DNA of 64,000 nt from Chloroflexota bacterium (GCA_021414245.1 JAIOOU010000007.1:1-64000); one strand, 5' to 3'. Positions 24,001 to 32,747 are shown, counted from the stretch's first letter. A program made the numbers and translations. Notes: a model not told the origin generated them from the letters alone.

Positions 24001-25668
24001 ATGACGAAAAGAATCCTCATCCTTTTGTTTGTTCTTATTCTCGCTGCCGGCCTGGCCGTGCACGTCTCCGCGCAGGACCTTCCATATTATTTCCAGGTCA
24101 ACCAGGAAGCGGTGCAGGTCTATTGGAATTCGGACGGTTCGCAAAGCCTGGATTACACCTGGACCTTCACCAACCAGCCCGGTTCGCATCCGATCGATTT
24201 TGTGGATGTGGGCATGCCCAACTACAATTTCGACATGAACACGATCAAGGCCGATGTGGACGGTGCGCCTGTTTCGGTCTCAAAAAGCGATTACCAGGGC
24301 GACGGCTCCGGTTTTGCGATCGTGATGGGGGACAGGACCATCCCGGCCGGCGGCGTCGGGATCGTACATGTGTACGTGGGCAGGATCACAGGGGTGTTGT
24401 ATCCCGACGACAAGGATGAGGCCTACGCCAGCGCCGTCTTTGTGCCGACTTATTTTGGCTCACAGTATGTGACCGGCAATACCGATTTGAGCGTGACCTT
24501 CCACCTGCCGCCCAACATGAACGAGCAGGAACCACGCTGGCATGCCGCGCCCTCCGGATTTCCTAGCGAGCCGCAGCGGGCCTATGATTCAAACAACCGG
24601 GTCACCTATACCTGGTATTTGCCAACCGCCAGCGCCTCCAGCAAATATGTATTCGGTTCATCCTTCCCGCGCAGTTATGTCCCTGCCGACAGTATTTACG
24701 TCGCGCCGGTCGAACCCCTGGTCAGTTCCGATACCATATTCACATTGTTCTGCTGCGGTTTTATTGTTTTTATCTTCATTGGAATCCCCGTCATCTCGGC
24801 CATCAGCGGTCAGCGGCGCAAGATGCAATACATGCCGCCCAAAGTGGCCATCGAAGGACATGGCATCAAACGCGGATTGACCGCCGTGGAGGCTGCCATT
24901 CTCATGGAACAGCCTCTCGACAAGGTCATGACCATGATCCTCTTCGGCGTGATCAAGAAGAACGCCGCCGAGGTCATCAGCCGCGATCCGCTTGAGATCA
25001 AATCCGCCACCCCAGTGCCGGATGGTTTGAACGAATACGAATTGAATTTTCTACGGGCGTTCAAGGAAGAGGATAAAAAGACCCGTCAGGGTCAGCTGCA
25101 GCAAACGATGGTCAAGCTGGTGAAATTGGTCTCCGAGAAAATAAAAGGCTTCAGCCGCAGGGAAACCATCGACTATTACCGCTCGATCATGGAAAAAGCC
25201 TGGCAGCAGATCGAAGCCGCCGATACGCCCGAAGTGAAAAGTCAGAAATTTGACGAAGCCCTCGAATGGACCATGCTCGACAAAAATTACGATGACCGCA
25301 CCCGCAGGGTTTTCAGTGGACCGGTCTATGTGCCCATGTGGTGGGGACGCTACAACCCGGCCTATGCCCCGTCTTCCGCGCAGCCTGTCAGCGGAGCCCC
25401 GAGGTCCGGGTCGAGCCAGCCCTCGAGCCGTTCCGCCCTGCCCGGCGCGGATTTTGCCGCGCAAGTGGTGACCGGTGTGCAGACCTTTTCGCAAAAGGTG
25501 GTCGGTAACGTCAACACCTTTACCGAGCGCGTCACCGGTGCGACCAATCCTGTCCCCAAACCCACTTCGAGCGGGCGCAGCATCGGCGGAGGCGGCGGTG
25601 GACGTTCGTGTGCCTGTGCATGCGCCTGTGCCGGCTGCGCCTGTGCCTGTGCGGGCGGCGGGCGCTAG
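24001..25668 (+). CDS. Large membrane protein (DUF2207-like) with a Cys-Ala repeat tail
   Basis: The protein has 555 residues. A cleavable signal peptide (residues 1-24) precedes a beta-rich extracytoplasmic domain to about residue 240, a membrane helix (TIFTLFCCGFIVFIFIGIPVI), a cytoplasmic domain (KRGLTAVEAAILMEQPLDKV) and a low-complexity Pro/Ser/Gly region. This order resembles DUF2207 proteins. The last 19 residues hold seven Cys alternating with Ala (537, 539, 541, 543, 546, 548, 550), after a run of Gly and before GGGR. The downstream gene is a PqqD-radical SAM-SPASM protein, so the tail may be its modification target. The function is unknown. Confidence 0.8.
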   Translation: MTKRILILLFVLILAAGLAVHVSAQDLPYYFQVNQEAVQVYWNSDGSQSLDYTWTFTNQPGSHPIDFVDVGMPNYNFDMNTIKADVDGAPVSVSKSDYQGDGSGFAIVMGDRTIPAGGVGIVHVYVGRITGVLYPDDKDEAYASAVFVPTYFGSQYVTGNTDLSVTFHLPPNMNEQEPRWHAAPSGFPSEPQRAYDSNNRVTYTWYLPTASASSKYVFGSSFPRSYVPADSIYVAPVEPLVSSDTIFTLFCCGFIVFIFIGIPVISAISGQRRKMQYMPPKVAIEGHGIKRGLTAVEAAILMEQPLDKVMTMILFGVIKKNAAEVISRDPLEIKSATPVPDGLNEYELNFLRAFKEEDKKTRQGQLQQTMVKLVKLVSEKIKGFSRRETIDYYRSIMEKAWQQIEAADTPEVKSQKFDEALEWTMLDKNYDDRTRRVFSGPVYVPMWWGRYNPAYAPSSAQPVSGAPRSGSSQPSSRSALPGADFAAQVVTGVQTFSQKVVGNVNTFTERVTGATNPVPKPTSSGRSIGGGGGGRSCACACACAGCACACAGGGR

Positions 25669-25688
25669 TGTAACTCCAGAGGTAAAGA

Positions 25689-27065
25689 ATGGCTTTGTTG
25701 ACCCGCTTTAAAAATATATTCAAACCATCGTCTGCGGTTCACGATCCGGCGGCGGGCCTGTATCACTACGTCCGCGAGGATGAGCGGGAGAAGGCCCGCA
25801 TCCACCTGCGCCTGGATGGCGACGGGACGGGCACGCTGATCGTCAATGCCAGCAGTGTCATGCATTTGAATCCCAGCGCGGCCTTGATGGCCTGGTTGAC
25901 CCTCGAAGGCAGGACCCGTGAGGAAAGCCTGCAGGTCCTTTCCAAAAAATACAAAGCGCCCAAAAGACTTTTACAGGAGGACCTTTCCTCCTTCCTGTTT
26001 CAATTGGATGAACTTCTGCGGCCCGACGGTGCCTGCGCCATTCACGACCTTGACCTTGAAATGAAGATGCCCTTTAGTGCGCGTCCCTCCGCTCCCTATC
26101 GCATGGATCTGGCGGTCACGTATCGCTGCAACAACGATTGCGCACATTGCTACAACGCCCGCGAGAGGAATTTTCCGGAACTGACTACGCAGCAATGGTT
26201 CACGATCATCGACCGGTTATGGGAATTGGGCGTGCCGCACATCGTATTCACGGGCGGTGAGGCCACCTTGAGGAACGATCTGCCGGAGTTGATCCAGCAT
26301 GCGGAATCGAACGGCCAGATCACCGGTCTGAACACGAACGCGCGCCGTCTGATGGATATGCAGTACGTCCAGCAGCTCGTGGACGCGGGCCTCGATCATG
26401 TGCAGATCACGGTCGAATCCTGTGTGCCTGAGATCCATGACCAAATGATGAGGTCCAAAGGCGCCTTCCGGCAGACCATCGCGGGCCTGAACAATGTCTT
26501 GAACACAAAACTGTATGTGATGACCAATACCACCATGCTGCGCACGAATGTCGCCACGATTCCCGCCACCCTCGATTTTCTGGCTGACACCGGCGTCCCC
26601 ACCATTGGATTGAACGCCCTGATCCTCTCGGGTCACGGCCTGACCGTGGGCACGGGTCTGCATGAAAATGAATTACAACCGCTCCTGGATGTAGCCGTCC
26701 GCAAGACCGCTGAACGCGGACAAAAACTGATCTGGTATACACCCACGCAGTACTGTCAATTTGACCCGACTGCGAGCAATCTGGGGGTCAAAGGCTGTAC
26801 CGCGGCCTTGTACAGCATGTGCATTGAATCCAACGGGGATGTGCTGCCCTGCCAGTCGTATTATCACCCGCTGGGCAATATCCTCGCCGATCCCTGGGAT
26901 TCGATCTGGAACCATGAACTGTCCACGCAGCTGCGCGAGAGGCGCAGCTTGCCCGGCAAATGTGAAGGCTGCTCGCTCGCTCCGGAATGCGGAGGCGGCT
27001 GTCCGCTTCAATTCGATGCCGAAACCTCACAAGCGGTTTCCAATCAACAGCCGGTGGTTTTATGA
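25689..27065 (+). CDS. Radical SAM/SPASM protein with N-terminal PqqD-like domain
   Basis: The protein has 458 residues. Residues about 20-110 form a PqqD-like domain (LHLNPSAALMAWLTLEGRTREE pattern), the fold that recognises peptide leaders. The radical SAM core has CNNDCAHC (Cys147, 151, 154) for the catalytic cluster and FTGGE at 187-191 for AdoMet. The SPASM region has Cys370, 378, 388, 425, 428, 434 and 438, enough for auxiliary clusters. This architecture is typical of enzymes that modify ribosomal peptides. It starts 20 bases after the Cys-tailed protein and its stop overlaps the PAS gene by 4 bases. Confidence 0.9.
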   Translation: MALLTRFKNIFKPSSAVHDPAAGLYHYVREDEREKARIHLRLDGDGTGTLIVNASSVMHLNPSAALMAWLTLEGRTREESLQVLSKKYKAPKRLLQEDLSSFLFQLDELLRPDGACAIHDLDLEMKMPFSARPSAPYRMDLAVTYRCNNDCAHCYNARERNFPELTTQQWFTIIDRLWELGVPHIVFTGGEATLRNDLPELIQHAESNGQITGLNTNARRLMDMQYVQQLVDAGLDHVQITVESCVPEIHDQMMRSKGAFRQTIAGLNNVLNTKLYVMTNTTMLRTNVATIPATLDFLADTGVPTIGLNALILSGHGLTVGTGLHENELQPLLDVAVRKTAERGQKLIWYTPTQYCQFDPTASNLGVKGCTAALYSMCIESNGDVLPCQSYYHPLGNILADPWDSIWNHELSTQLRERRSLPGKCEGCSLAPECGGGCPLQFDAETSQAVSNQQPVVL

Positions 27066-27403
27066 ACGCACATGCCTGGATCCGGGAATTTCCGGCTGCC
27101 ATCACCGTTTGTGACGGGCAGGGGATCATTCTCGAAATGAACGAGAAGGCCGCCAAAACCTTTGAAAAGGATGGCGGCTATAAACTGATCGGCTCCAACA
27201 TGCTCGATTGCCACCCCGATCCGGCCCGCGAAAAGACGGAAAGGCTGCTGGCTGCGCGTGCAAGGAACGTGTACACCATCGAAAAGAATGGCATCAGGAA
27301 ACTCATCTATCAATCGCCCTGGTATGAGAACGGACAGTATGCCGGCTTTGTCGAACTCTCCCTGGAGATCCCCTTCGAAATGCCGCATTTCGTCCGCTCG
27401 TAA
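27062..27403 (+). CDS. Small stand-alone PAS-domain protein
   Basis: The protein has 113 residues and is a single PAS fold (FPAAITVCDGQGIILEMNEKA, then GSNMLDCHPDP and a final beta-sheet YAGFVELSLEI). It has no output domain. The start overlaps the radical SAM stop (ATGA), so the two are made together, and it lies 12 bases before the second radical-SAM-like gene. It may sense a ligand or a redox state and act on the enzymes beside it; what it binds is not visible. Confidence 0.85.
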   Translation: MNAHAWIREFPAAITVCDGQGIILEMNEKAAKTFEKDGGYKLIGSNMLDCHPDPAREKTERLLAARARNVYTIEKNGIRKLIYQSPWYENGQYAGFVELSLEIPFEMPHFVRS

Positions 27404-27415
27404 TGGAGAAATCTC

Positions 27416-28558
27416 ATGAAAATCCTTGACCGTCTTGCCGAACGTTTTTCAAAAGTCGAGCCCCTGCCTGCGGGCACCCATCATCTGCAATCCATGCAGG
27501 ATGAGAGACCGTACCGGGTCCACCTGCGCCTGCAAAAGGATGGTTCGGGAGTTTTGATCTTGAACGCGTCCACGGTCCTGCAGTTGAATCCCAGTGCGGC
27601 GGAATGCGCATTCCATTTCATCAAAGGCACGGGACCCGAGGAAGCTGCAAGCCAGATCTCAAAACGCTACCGGGTCAACCGCAGGAAGGCACTCGAGGAT
27701 TATCAAAATTTTGTGGATCAGATCCAAACCCTGATCTCCACTCCGGACCTGGACCCTGTCACAGTGCTGGATTTTGAGCAGGCTTCCCTGCATTCAACGG
27801 ATATGAATGCGCCGCTGCGCCTCGATTGTGCGCTTACCTATCGTCTGCCTTCGAACAGCCGGGCCGAATACGCGCCCGTCAAACGCGTGGACCGTGAACT
27901 GACAACTGATGAATGGAAGATGATCCTGGGGAAGGCCTGGGCAGCCGGCATCCCGCACATTACCTTTACCGGCGGCGAAGCCACACTGCGGCCTGACCTG
28001 CCGGACCTGATCGCTCACGCCGAAAGCCTGGGCCAGGTCTGCGGGCTGTTGACCGATGGCATCAAACTGGCCGATAAAAAATATCTCGACCTGCTCCTGC
28101 AGACCGGGCTGGATCACATTCTCTTCATCCTTCAGCCTGAAAGCGGGGAATCGTGGAAGGCCCTTGAAACTATCCTGCCCGGGGATATCTTCGTTACGGT
28201 TCATCTGACTTTGAATGACGCGAATGGAAAAGTTGCTGCGCAATATCTGGAAAAATTGGCGGATATGAAGGTGCAAAGTTTTTCGCTGACGGTCACAAAC
28301 CCTTCCTTGTACAACACCTATAATACCTTGCTCAACAGGGCTGCCGAACTCGGCCTTACGCTTAAGGTGGACCTGCCGGTTCCTTATTCGGCCAATCATC
28401 CGGTCTCTTTTGAAAATCAGGAAGACAATCTTCCGGAAGGAGCAGGCAGGGCCTGGTTGTATGTGGAACCCGATGGCGACGTTCTGCCGACCCAGGGTCG
28501 GGCCGATCAGGTGTTGGGGAATCTCCTGAGAGATGACTGGCAGGCGCTTCACCTTTAG
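27416..28558 (+). CDS. PqqD-like protein with degenerate radical SAM domain (no cluster cysteines)
   Basis: The protein has 380 residues and is a paralogue of the enzyme at 25689: the PqqD-like part (LQLNPSAAECAF) and the TFTGGEATLRPDLPDLIAHAES block are conserved. At the cluster site, CNNDCAHC is replaced by LPSNSRAE (residues 144-151), so all three ligands are gone. The protein also stops at the point where the SPASM cysteines begin (GDVLPTQGRADQVLGNLL). It should not make a radical and is more likely a partner or substrate-binding subunit. The reading frame is undamaged, so it seems maintained. A GGAGA site precedes the ATG. Confidence 0.85.
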   Translation: MKILDRLAERFSKVEPLPAGTHHLQSMQDERPYRVHLRLQKDGSGVLILNASTVLQLNPSAAECAFHFIKGTGPEEAASQISKRYRVNRRKALEDYQNFVDQIQTLISTPDLDPVTVLDFEQASLHSTDMNAPLRLDCALTYRLPSNSRAEYAPVKRVDRELTTDEWKMILGKAWAAGIPHITFTGGEATLRPDLPDLIAHAESLGQVCGLLTDGIKLADKKYLDLLLQTGLDHILFILQPESGESWKALETILPGDIFVTVHLTLNDANGKVAAQYLEKLADMKVQSFSLTVTNPSLYNTYNTLLNRAAELGLTLKVDLPVPYSANHPVSFENQEDNLPEGAGRAWLYVEPDGDVLPTQGRADQVLGNLLRDDWQALHL

Positions 28559-28562
28559 AAGC

Positions 28563-29291
28563 ATGGATTGGCATACCCGTTATACCCAACAGGCAGGCTG
28601 GACCCGCGATCTTCGCGTCTATATTTTCAGCAAAATAAAACTGAGCAGGATGACGCCAGTACTCGAGGTGGGCTGCGGAACTGGCGCTATTCTTTCCGGG
28701 TTGCCGCCGCGTACCCCCATTCATGGTCTTGACCTTGATCCTGCCGCGCTCTCCGAATGTAAAGTCCACGCCCCGGCCGCCTCGCTGACTCAAGGCAATG
28801 CACTCCGTCTGCCGTATTCCAGCGCATCGTTTGAGGTTGTATATTGTCACTTCCTGTTGTTGTGGGTGGGTGACCCTTTGCAGGCCTTGCTGGAAATGAA
28901 ACGCGTTGCCAGACCGGGGGGACAGGTGATCGCTTTTGCCGAACCGGATTATTCCCGGCGCGTCGACAAACCAGACGAATTTATCCAACTTGGAAAATGG
29001 CAGACCGAGTCCCTCATCAAACAGGGGGCCGACCCATCTTTGGGGGCAAACCTGGCTGAATTATTTTTTCAAGCGGGAATCAAGATCGTCGAAACAGGAA
29101 CCATTCAAAATTTAAGCGGAGACACGTCGCCTGCGGGCTGGGAAATGGAATGGGCCGTGGCTGAAGCCGACCTGGCCGGGTCTGTCCCGGATGCAGACAT
29201 CCAAAGAATGAAATTGCTCGACCAAATTGCGCGGGCACAGGGGAAGAGAGTGCTGAGCGTGCCCACCCATTTTGCGTGGGGAAGTGTCTGA
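28563..29291 (+). CDS. Class I SAM-dependent methyltransferase
   Basis: The protein has 242 residues with motif I VLEVGCGTGAI, motif II IHGLDLDPAAL and motif IV VVYCHFLLLWV, a Methyltransf_11 type pattern. It begins only 4 bases after the stop of the degenerate radical SAM gene, with no ribosome site of its own, so translation is probably coupled. This ties it to the maturation locus, where it could methylate the same target. The substrate is not predictable from sequence. Confidence 0.88.
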   Translation: MDWHTRYTQQAGWTRDLRVYIFSKIKLSRMTPVLEVGCGTGAILSGLPPRTPIHGLDLDPAALSECKVHAPAASLTQGNALRLPYSSASFEVVYCHFLLLWVGDPLQALLEMKRVARPGGQVIAFAEPDYSRRVDKPDEFIQLGKWQTESLIKQGADPSLGANLAELFFQAGIKIVETGTIQNLSGDTSPAGWEMEWAVAEADLAGSVPDADIQRMKLLDQIARAQGKRVLSVPTHFAWGSV

Positions 29292-29332
29292 CTTTCTTGT
29301 GCTAAACTTAAGGGATTCAAGAGAGGAATCCC

Positions 29333-30343
29333 ATGGAAATTTGTTATCTACTCGCCTTCCCGGATACCGATGATGGAAGCGCTCCCCCGCCTGAACAATT
29401 CAAAGGATTGATCAAAGACGCCCCTTACTTTCAGCCCACCGATATCGACCTGGTGACCCTGGGGGAGGAGACTGTGGTGATCGAAGGCTATGCCGTTTCC
29501 ACGCTGCGCCAGAGATTCGACAACCGTGTGCAAATGGTGGAATGTCATTTTGATCTGCGCGACCCGTTCGCCAGTTCCGTGCTGAAGGACCGTCTTAAGA
29601 TCCAAAATGCACTGCAAAGCCGTTTCATTCCCGAAACCATCCGTCAGAGCGGCTTGTATGAGGAATACAGCATTCTGCTTGTGCAAAATGCCAAACCTTC
29701 ACCGGATCAATGGCTGGGGAAGAATGCGGTCGCCTTGGCCACCTTTATCCGCTCGCAGCGCGATACCCTGGACAAGGCGGAGATCGAGGAGATCCTGCGC
29801 TCGCGTACGCATTATTCAGCCCGCGAGGTCACCGTGGTGGACTGGGAGGGCGCGATCATTATTGCGCCCAATGACGATTATCAATCCGACATCGCCCTGC
29901 TCAAGATCGGCAACTATCAGCTGATTCGCTACCGCATGCTGGACAAATCCATCGAGTTAATGCTCGACCGCATCAATGAGACCTTCTTTCAGAACAAAAA
30001 GCGGCCCCGCCCGACGCGCGGCATGATCCGCCAGATCGCGGAACACCGGCTGGAAATGATGCTCAGCTTCGAGCGCGCCGAACAGAACATGCTCCTGATC
30101 GGCGACTGGTACACCTCGAATTTATACGAGGCCATTCACGACCAGTTCTATCTCAAGGATTGGAAGGAAAATGTCAAGAACAAACTGGACAACCTTGAAA
30201 ACATCGTCGAGACCATCAAGGATAATTTCTCCGTTTCGTTCGAGGGGTTGATGGACCGCCTGCAGATGATCGGCTGGGTGGTTCTGCTGATCGGCTACAT
30301 TTACCTGTATCTGCTGGATGCGGGCTGGATCCATTTTCCATAA
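29333..30343 (+). CDS. DUF155/RMD1-like protein with C-terminal membrane anchor
   Basis: The protein has 336 residues. The body is soluble with a helical C-terminal half (IAEHRLEMMLSFERAEQNM, then GDWYTSNLYEAIHDQFYLKDWKE and KLDNLENIVETIKDN), ending in one membrane helix (MIGWVVLLIGYIYLYLLDAGW). The layout resembles the RMD1/DUF155 family (mitochondrial RMND1 relatives), but the match is by pattern only. It is 41 bases after the methyltransferase with its own GAGAGGA site and may be outside that operon. Confidence 0.6.
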   Translation: MEICYLLAFPDTDDGSAPPPEQFKGLIKDAPYFQPTDIDLVTLGEETVVIEGYAVSTLRQRFDNRVQMVECHFDLRDPFASSVLKDRLKIQNALQSRFIPETIRQSGLYEEYSILLVQNAKPSPDQWLGKNAVALATFIRSQRDTLDKAEIEEILRSRTHYSAREVTVVDWEGAIIIAPNDDYQSDIALLKIGNYQLIRYRMLDKSIELMLDRINETFFQNKKRPRPTRGMIRQIAEHRLEMMLSFERAEQNMLLIGDWYTSNLYEAIHDQFYLKDWKENVKNKLDNLENIVETIKDNFSVSFEGLMDRLQMIGWVVLLIGYIYLYLLDAGWIHFP

Positions 30344-30363
30344 AACCCTAATCAGGACGATCC

Positions 30364-30468
30364 ATGCCCTCACAAGTCAAAGTCATCGGGGTTGCCGCCT
30401 CGCTTTGTACGGCAGTTGTGTTGGGTTGCTTGCCGGGCGCCAAATTTCCCCTGCCGGCCAAAAAATAA
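30364..30468 (+). CDS. Possible tiny lipoprotein (34 residues)
   Basis: The frame encodes a short hydrophobic stretch followed by VVLGC, a lipobox-like sequence, and a Lys-Lys end. AGGA lies about 8 bases upstream of the ATG. It is at the limit of what can be called; small entericidin-like lipoproteins have a similar layout. Confidence 0.3.
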   Translation: MPSQVKVIGVAASLCTAVVLGCLPGAKFPLPAKK

Positions 30469-30486
30469 TGAATCCGCAATTGGCTG

Positions 30487-30524
30487 CCCCTGGCGATGGC
30501 CGACATCATCCAAAGCGCCAGGGG
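30487..30524 (+). other. Stable hairpin in the intergenic region
   Basis: CCCCTGGCG pairs with CGCCAGGGG around a loop of about 19 bases. There is no T-run after it, so it is not a standard terminator. It could be an RNA element or the end of a small RNA. The rest of 30469-30640 shows no other feature. Confidence 0.35.
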
Positions 30525-30640
30525 GATGTTCCATCGTCCAATCATGGAGGAAATATGAAAACAGGATATTTTGAATTCGGCATGAAACCACTTGGTCGGA
30601 CTGGCCCAGCCTTCGCAGACGGAAGCTCAAAGAGGTCCGC

Positions 30641-31666
30641 ATGAAGCGATTATTTGTGTTTGCCCTGAGCATGCTTTTCGCATCCATCGCCTGTCAAACT
30701 CTGCAACCAACAGCACCGGCCGTGACCGCGACACCCGCGGTTGAGACCCTTGCGATCTCCACTGCACGTCCGACCCCTGTCCCGATTATCTGCACGGATG
30801 ATTCGTGCCTGGATGCCTGCCTGACGCGCATCAATTCAACCCTGGGGACTCGTCAATTCGAATCCCTGGGCGGAGAATATGCCGGGACCAGCGCAAATCT
30901 CAATCTGGTAATTTATACGGTGGAAAATGGGAATCTGGGCGAACCCGATATTCTATACGCGCCGGCCGAGTTCAAGCCTTTTCAGGAGGATTTTCAAGCC
31001 CAGGAAGTGGTCTGGAAATATGCCTCCTCGCTTTTGCCTGCGGATCAACTGAATCTCATCTCTGAATATGATATTTTTACGGATGGCACCGACAATGTCC
31101 TGGCCTGGGTGACGGTCCGGGACGATCTGGATCGCTCGCGCTGGCAGTTGGGCGTGGATATCGCCGACGCGCAAAACCCGGTCGACCTTACCTATACACT
31201 GATCCATGAATTTGGGCATTTGATCTCCCTGAATTCAGAACAGATCACCCAGACGGAGTTTTACTTCGGTTGGAATCAGAATCCCGCCACTTGTGCACAG
31301 CTCACCACCCCGGAAGGATGCAGCACACCCGGTTCGTATATAAATCTTTTTTATCAGGATTTCTGGACGGGAATCTTTGACGAATGGCGTGAAATGGTCG
31401 AGAAACCCCAAATCAATTCCGATGAGGAGTTCCGGGTGCTCGTGCACGACTTTTACCTGAAACACGAGGATCAATTCGTCCGCGAATATGCCGCCACCAA
31501 TATTCGTGAGGACCTGGCTGAATCCTTTATGCATTTTGTGCTCGAACCCCGCCCGGCTGGCACAGGCATCGCGGATCAAAAGATCCTGTTCTTATACAAT
31601 TTTCCCGAACTGGTGTCCATGCGCCGCCAGATGATCCAGAATGTCTGTTCGTATACGCAGGAGTGA
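30641..31666 (+). CDS. Secreted lipoprotein zincin-type metallopeptidase (tandem copy 1)
   Basis: The protein has 341 residues. The lipoprotein signal ends in SIAC. After a Thr/Pro linker comes a domain with HEFGH (TLIHEFGHLISL, about residue 188), the HExxH zinc motif, and later EDLAESF (about residue 287), whose Glu is a good third ligand as in gluzincin-type enzymes. It is a close paralogue of the next gene, with shared blocks YSIFTDG/YDIFTDG, FGHL and AATNxxEDxAES. Substrates are unknown; it should act outside the membrane. Confidence 0.8.
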   Translation: MKRLFVFALSMLFASIACQTLQPTAPAVTATPAVETLAISTARPTPVPIICTDDSCLDACLTRINSTLGTRQFESLGGEYAGTSANLNLVIYTVENGNLGEPDILYAPAEFKPFQEDFQAQEVVWKYASSLLPADQLNLISEYDIFTDGTDNVLAWVTVRDDLDRSRWQLGVDIADAQNPVDLTYTLIHEFGHLISLNSEQITQTEFYFGWNQNPATCAQLTTPEGCSTPGSYINLFYQDFWTGIFDEWREMVEKPQINSDEEFRVLVHDFYLKHEDQFVREYAATNIREDLAESFMHFVLEPRPAGTGIADQKILFLYNFPELVSMRRQMIQNVCSYTQE

Positions 31667-31721
31667 CCCGTGCCGCTTTCCTATGGTATCCTTGCCCAAT
31701 TCTTTTTTATCGGATGGGACC

Positions 31722-32738
31722 ATGTTGCGTTTGAAAACTCTTCTTGCCTCGTTTGCCCTGCTTGTCTCGACCCTGGCTTGCACCACTTTGCTGGGGACCC
31801 CCCAACCTGAATCTAACCCATCGATCGACAACCCGGGGTCTGAGATTACAGTCGAACCCACGATCGAAACCCTGCTTTCCTGCCCGGTCATTACGGACCG
31901 GATCATTTCGGTGGCAACCTCTGGTGGCGGGCAGGTCGATGAGGATTTACTGGATCAGGAGATCTATCTGGTCACGTATACGGTTTCAGGAAACGAAGTC
32001 GGGGACCCTGTTTACGAATCGATTTCCTCTGATCTGCAGGATGAACAGCAGGATACTTCCATGCATAAGCAGGTTTGGGATTATTTCACCGCCTTAATTC
32101 CGGAGGAGCGCAGGGGCATGGTTGCCGAGTATTCTATTTTCACGGATGGCCGCGGTGGCAGCCTGGCGGCGGTCGTTCAGACTTTTTCCGACCCCGACCT
32201 TTGGGCGTTGGAAGTGGACTTCGCGGATACCACGGATCCTTTTGATCTGACCTTTACCCTGGTCCACGAATTCGGGCATTTGCTGACGCTCGGGCCGGAT
32301 CAGGTGCCTCCCAGTCTGGCTGTTTTTAACAATCCCGATGATGACAATATTTACCTTGAAGAGGTATCCGCCTGTCCGCAATACTTTCCCGGCGAAGGCT
32401 GTGCCAATCCGGATTCCTATATCAATGCGTTTTACGGTCAATTCTGGGTGGATATCCACGATGAGTGGAATGCGATCAATCTTGAAGAGGATGAGGATGT
32501 TTATTATGAACGGCTTGACAGGTTCTATGAAAAATACAAGGATCAATTTGTGACCGATTATGCGGCCACCAACCCCGAGGAGGATATGGCTGAATCCTGG
32601 GCGTTCTTTGTTCTCGGTCCGCAGCCGTTTGACGATACGGTTGCCGGGCAAAAGGTGCTGTTCTTCCATCAATATCCGGAACTGGTGGAGTTGCGTGCAC
32701 GAATTCTGGATAATCTGTGCCGGATCTTCCCGGAATAA
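31722..32738 (+). CDS. Secreted lipoprotein zincin-type metallopeptidase (tandem copy 2)
   Basis: The protein has 338 residues. The lipoprotein signal ends in STLAC. The zinc motif is TLVHEFGHLLTL and the probable third ligand lies in EEDMAESW. It follows copy 1 by 55 bases and has clearly arisen by duplication, though the two are now well diverged. The in-frame region upstream of 31722 lacks a signal, so the start was set there. A phosphatase gene begins 9 bases after its stop. Confidence 0.8.
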   Translation: MLRLKTLLASFALLVSTLACTTLLGTPQPESNPSIDNPGSEITVEPTIETLLSCPVITDRIISVATSGGGQVDEDLLDQEIYLVTYTVSGNEVGDPVYESISSDLQDEQQDTSMHKQVWDYFTALIPEERRGMVAEYSIFTDGRGGSLAAVVQTFSDPDLWALEVDFADTTDPFDLTFTLVHEFGHLLTLGPDQVPPSLAVFNNPDDDNIYLEEVSACPQYFPGEGCANPDSYINAFYGQFWVDIHDEWNAINLEEDEDVYYERLDRFYEKYKDQFVTDYAATNPEEDMAESWAFFVLGPQPFDDTVAGQKVLFFHQYPELVELRARILDNLCRIFPE

Positions 32739-32747
32739 GGTTCAACC

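Noticed and set aside
24001-25668. The Cys-tailed protein as a simple metallothionein or zinc protein
   Set aside because: The Cys are confined to the last 19 residues of a large membrane protein and sit next to a PqqD-radical SAM gene, so a modified tail fits better; metal binding is not excluded.
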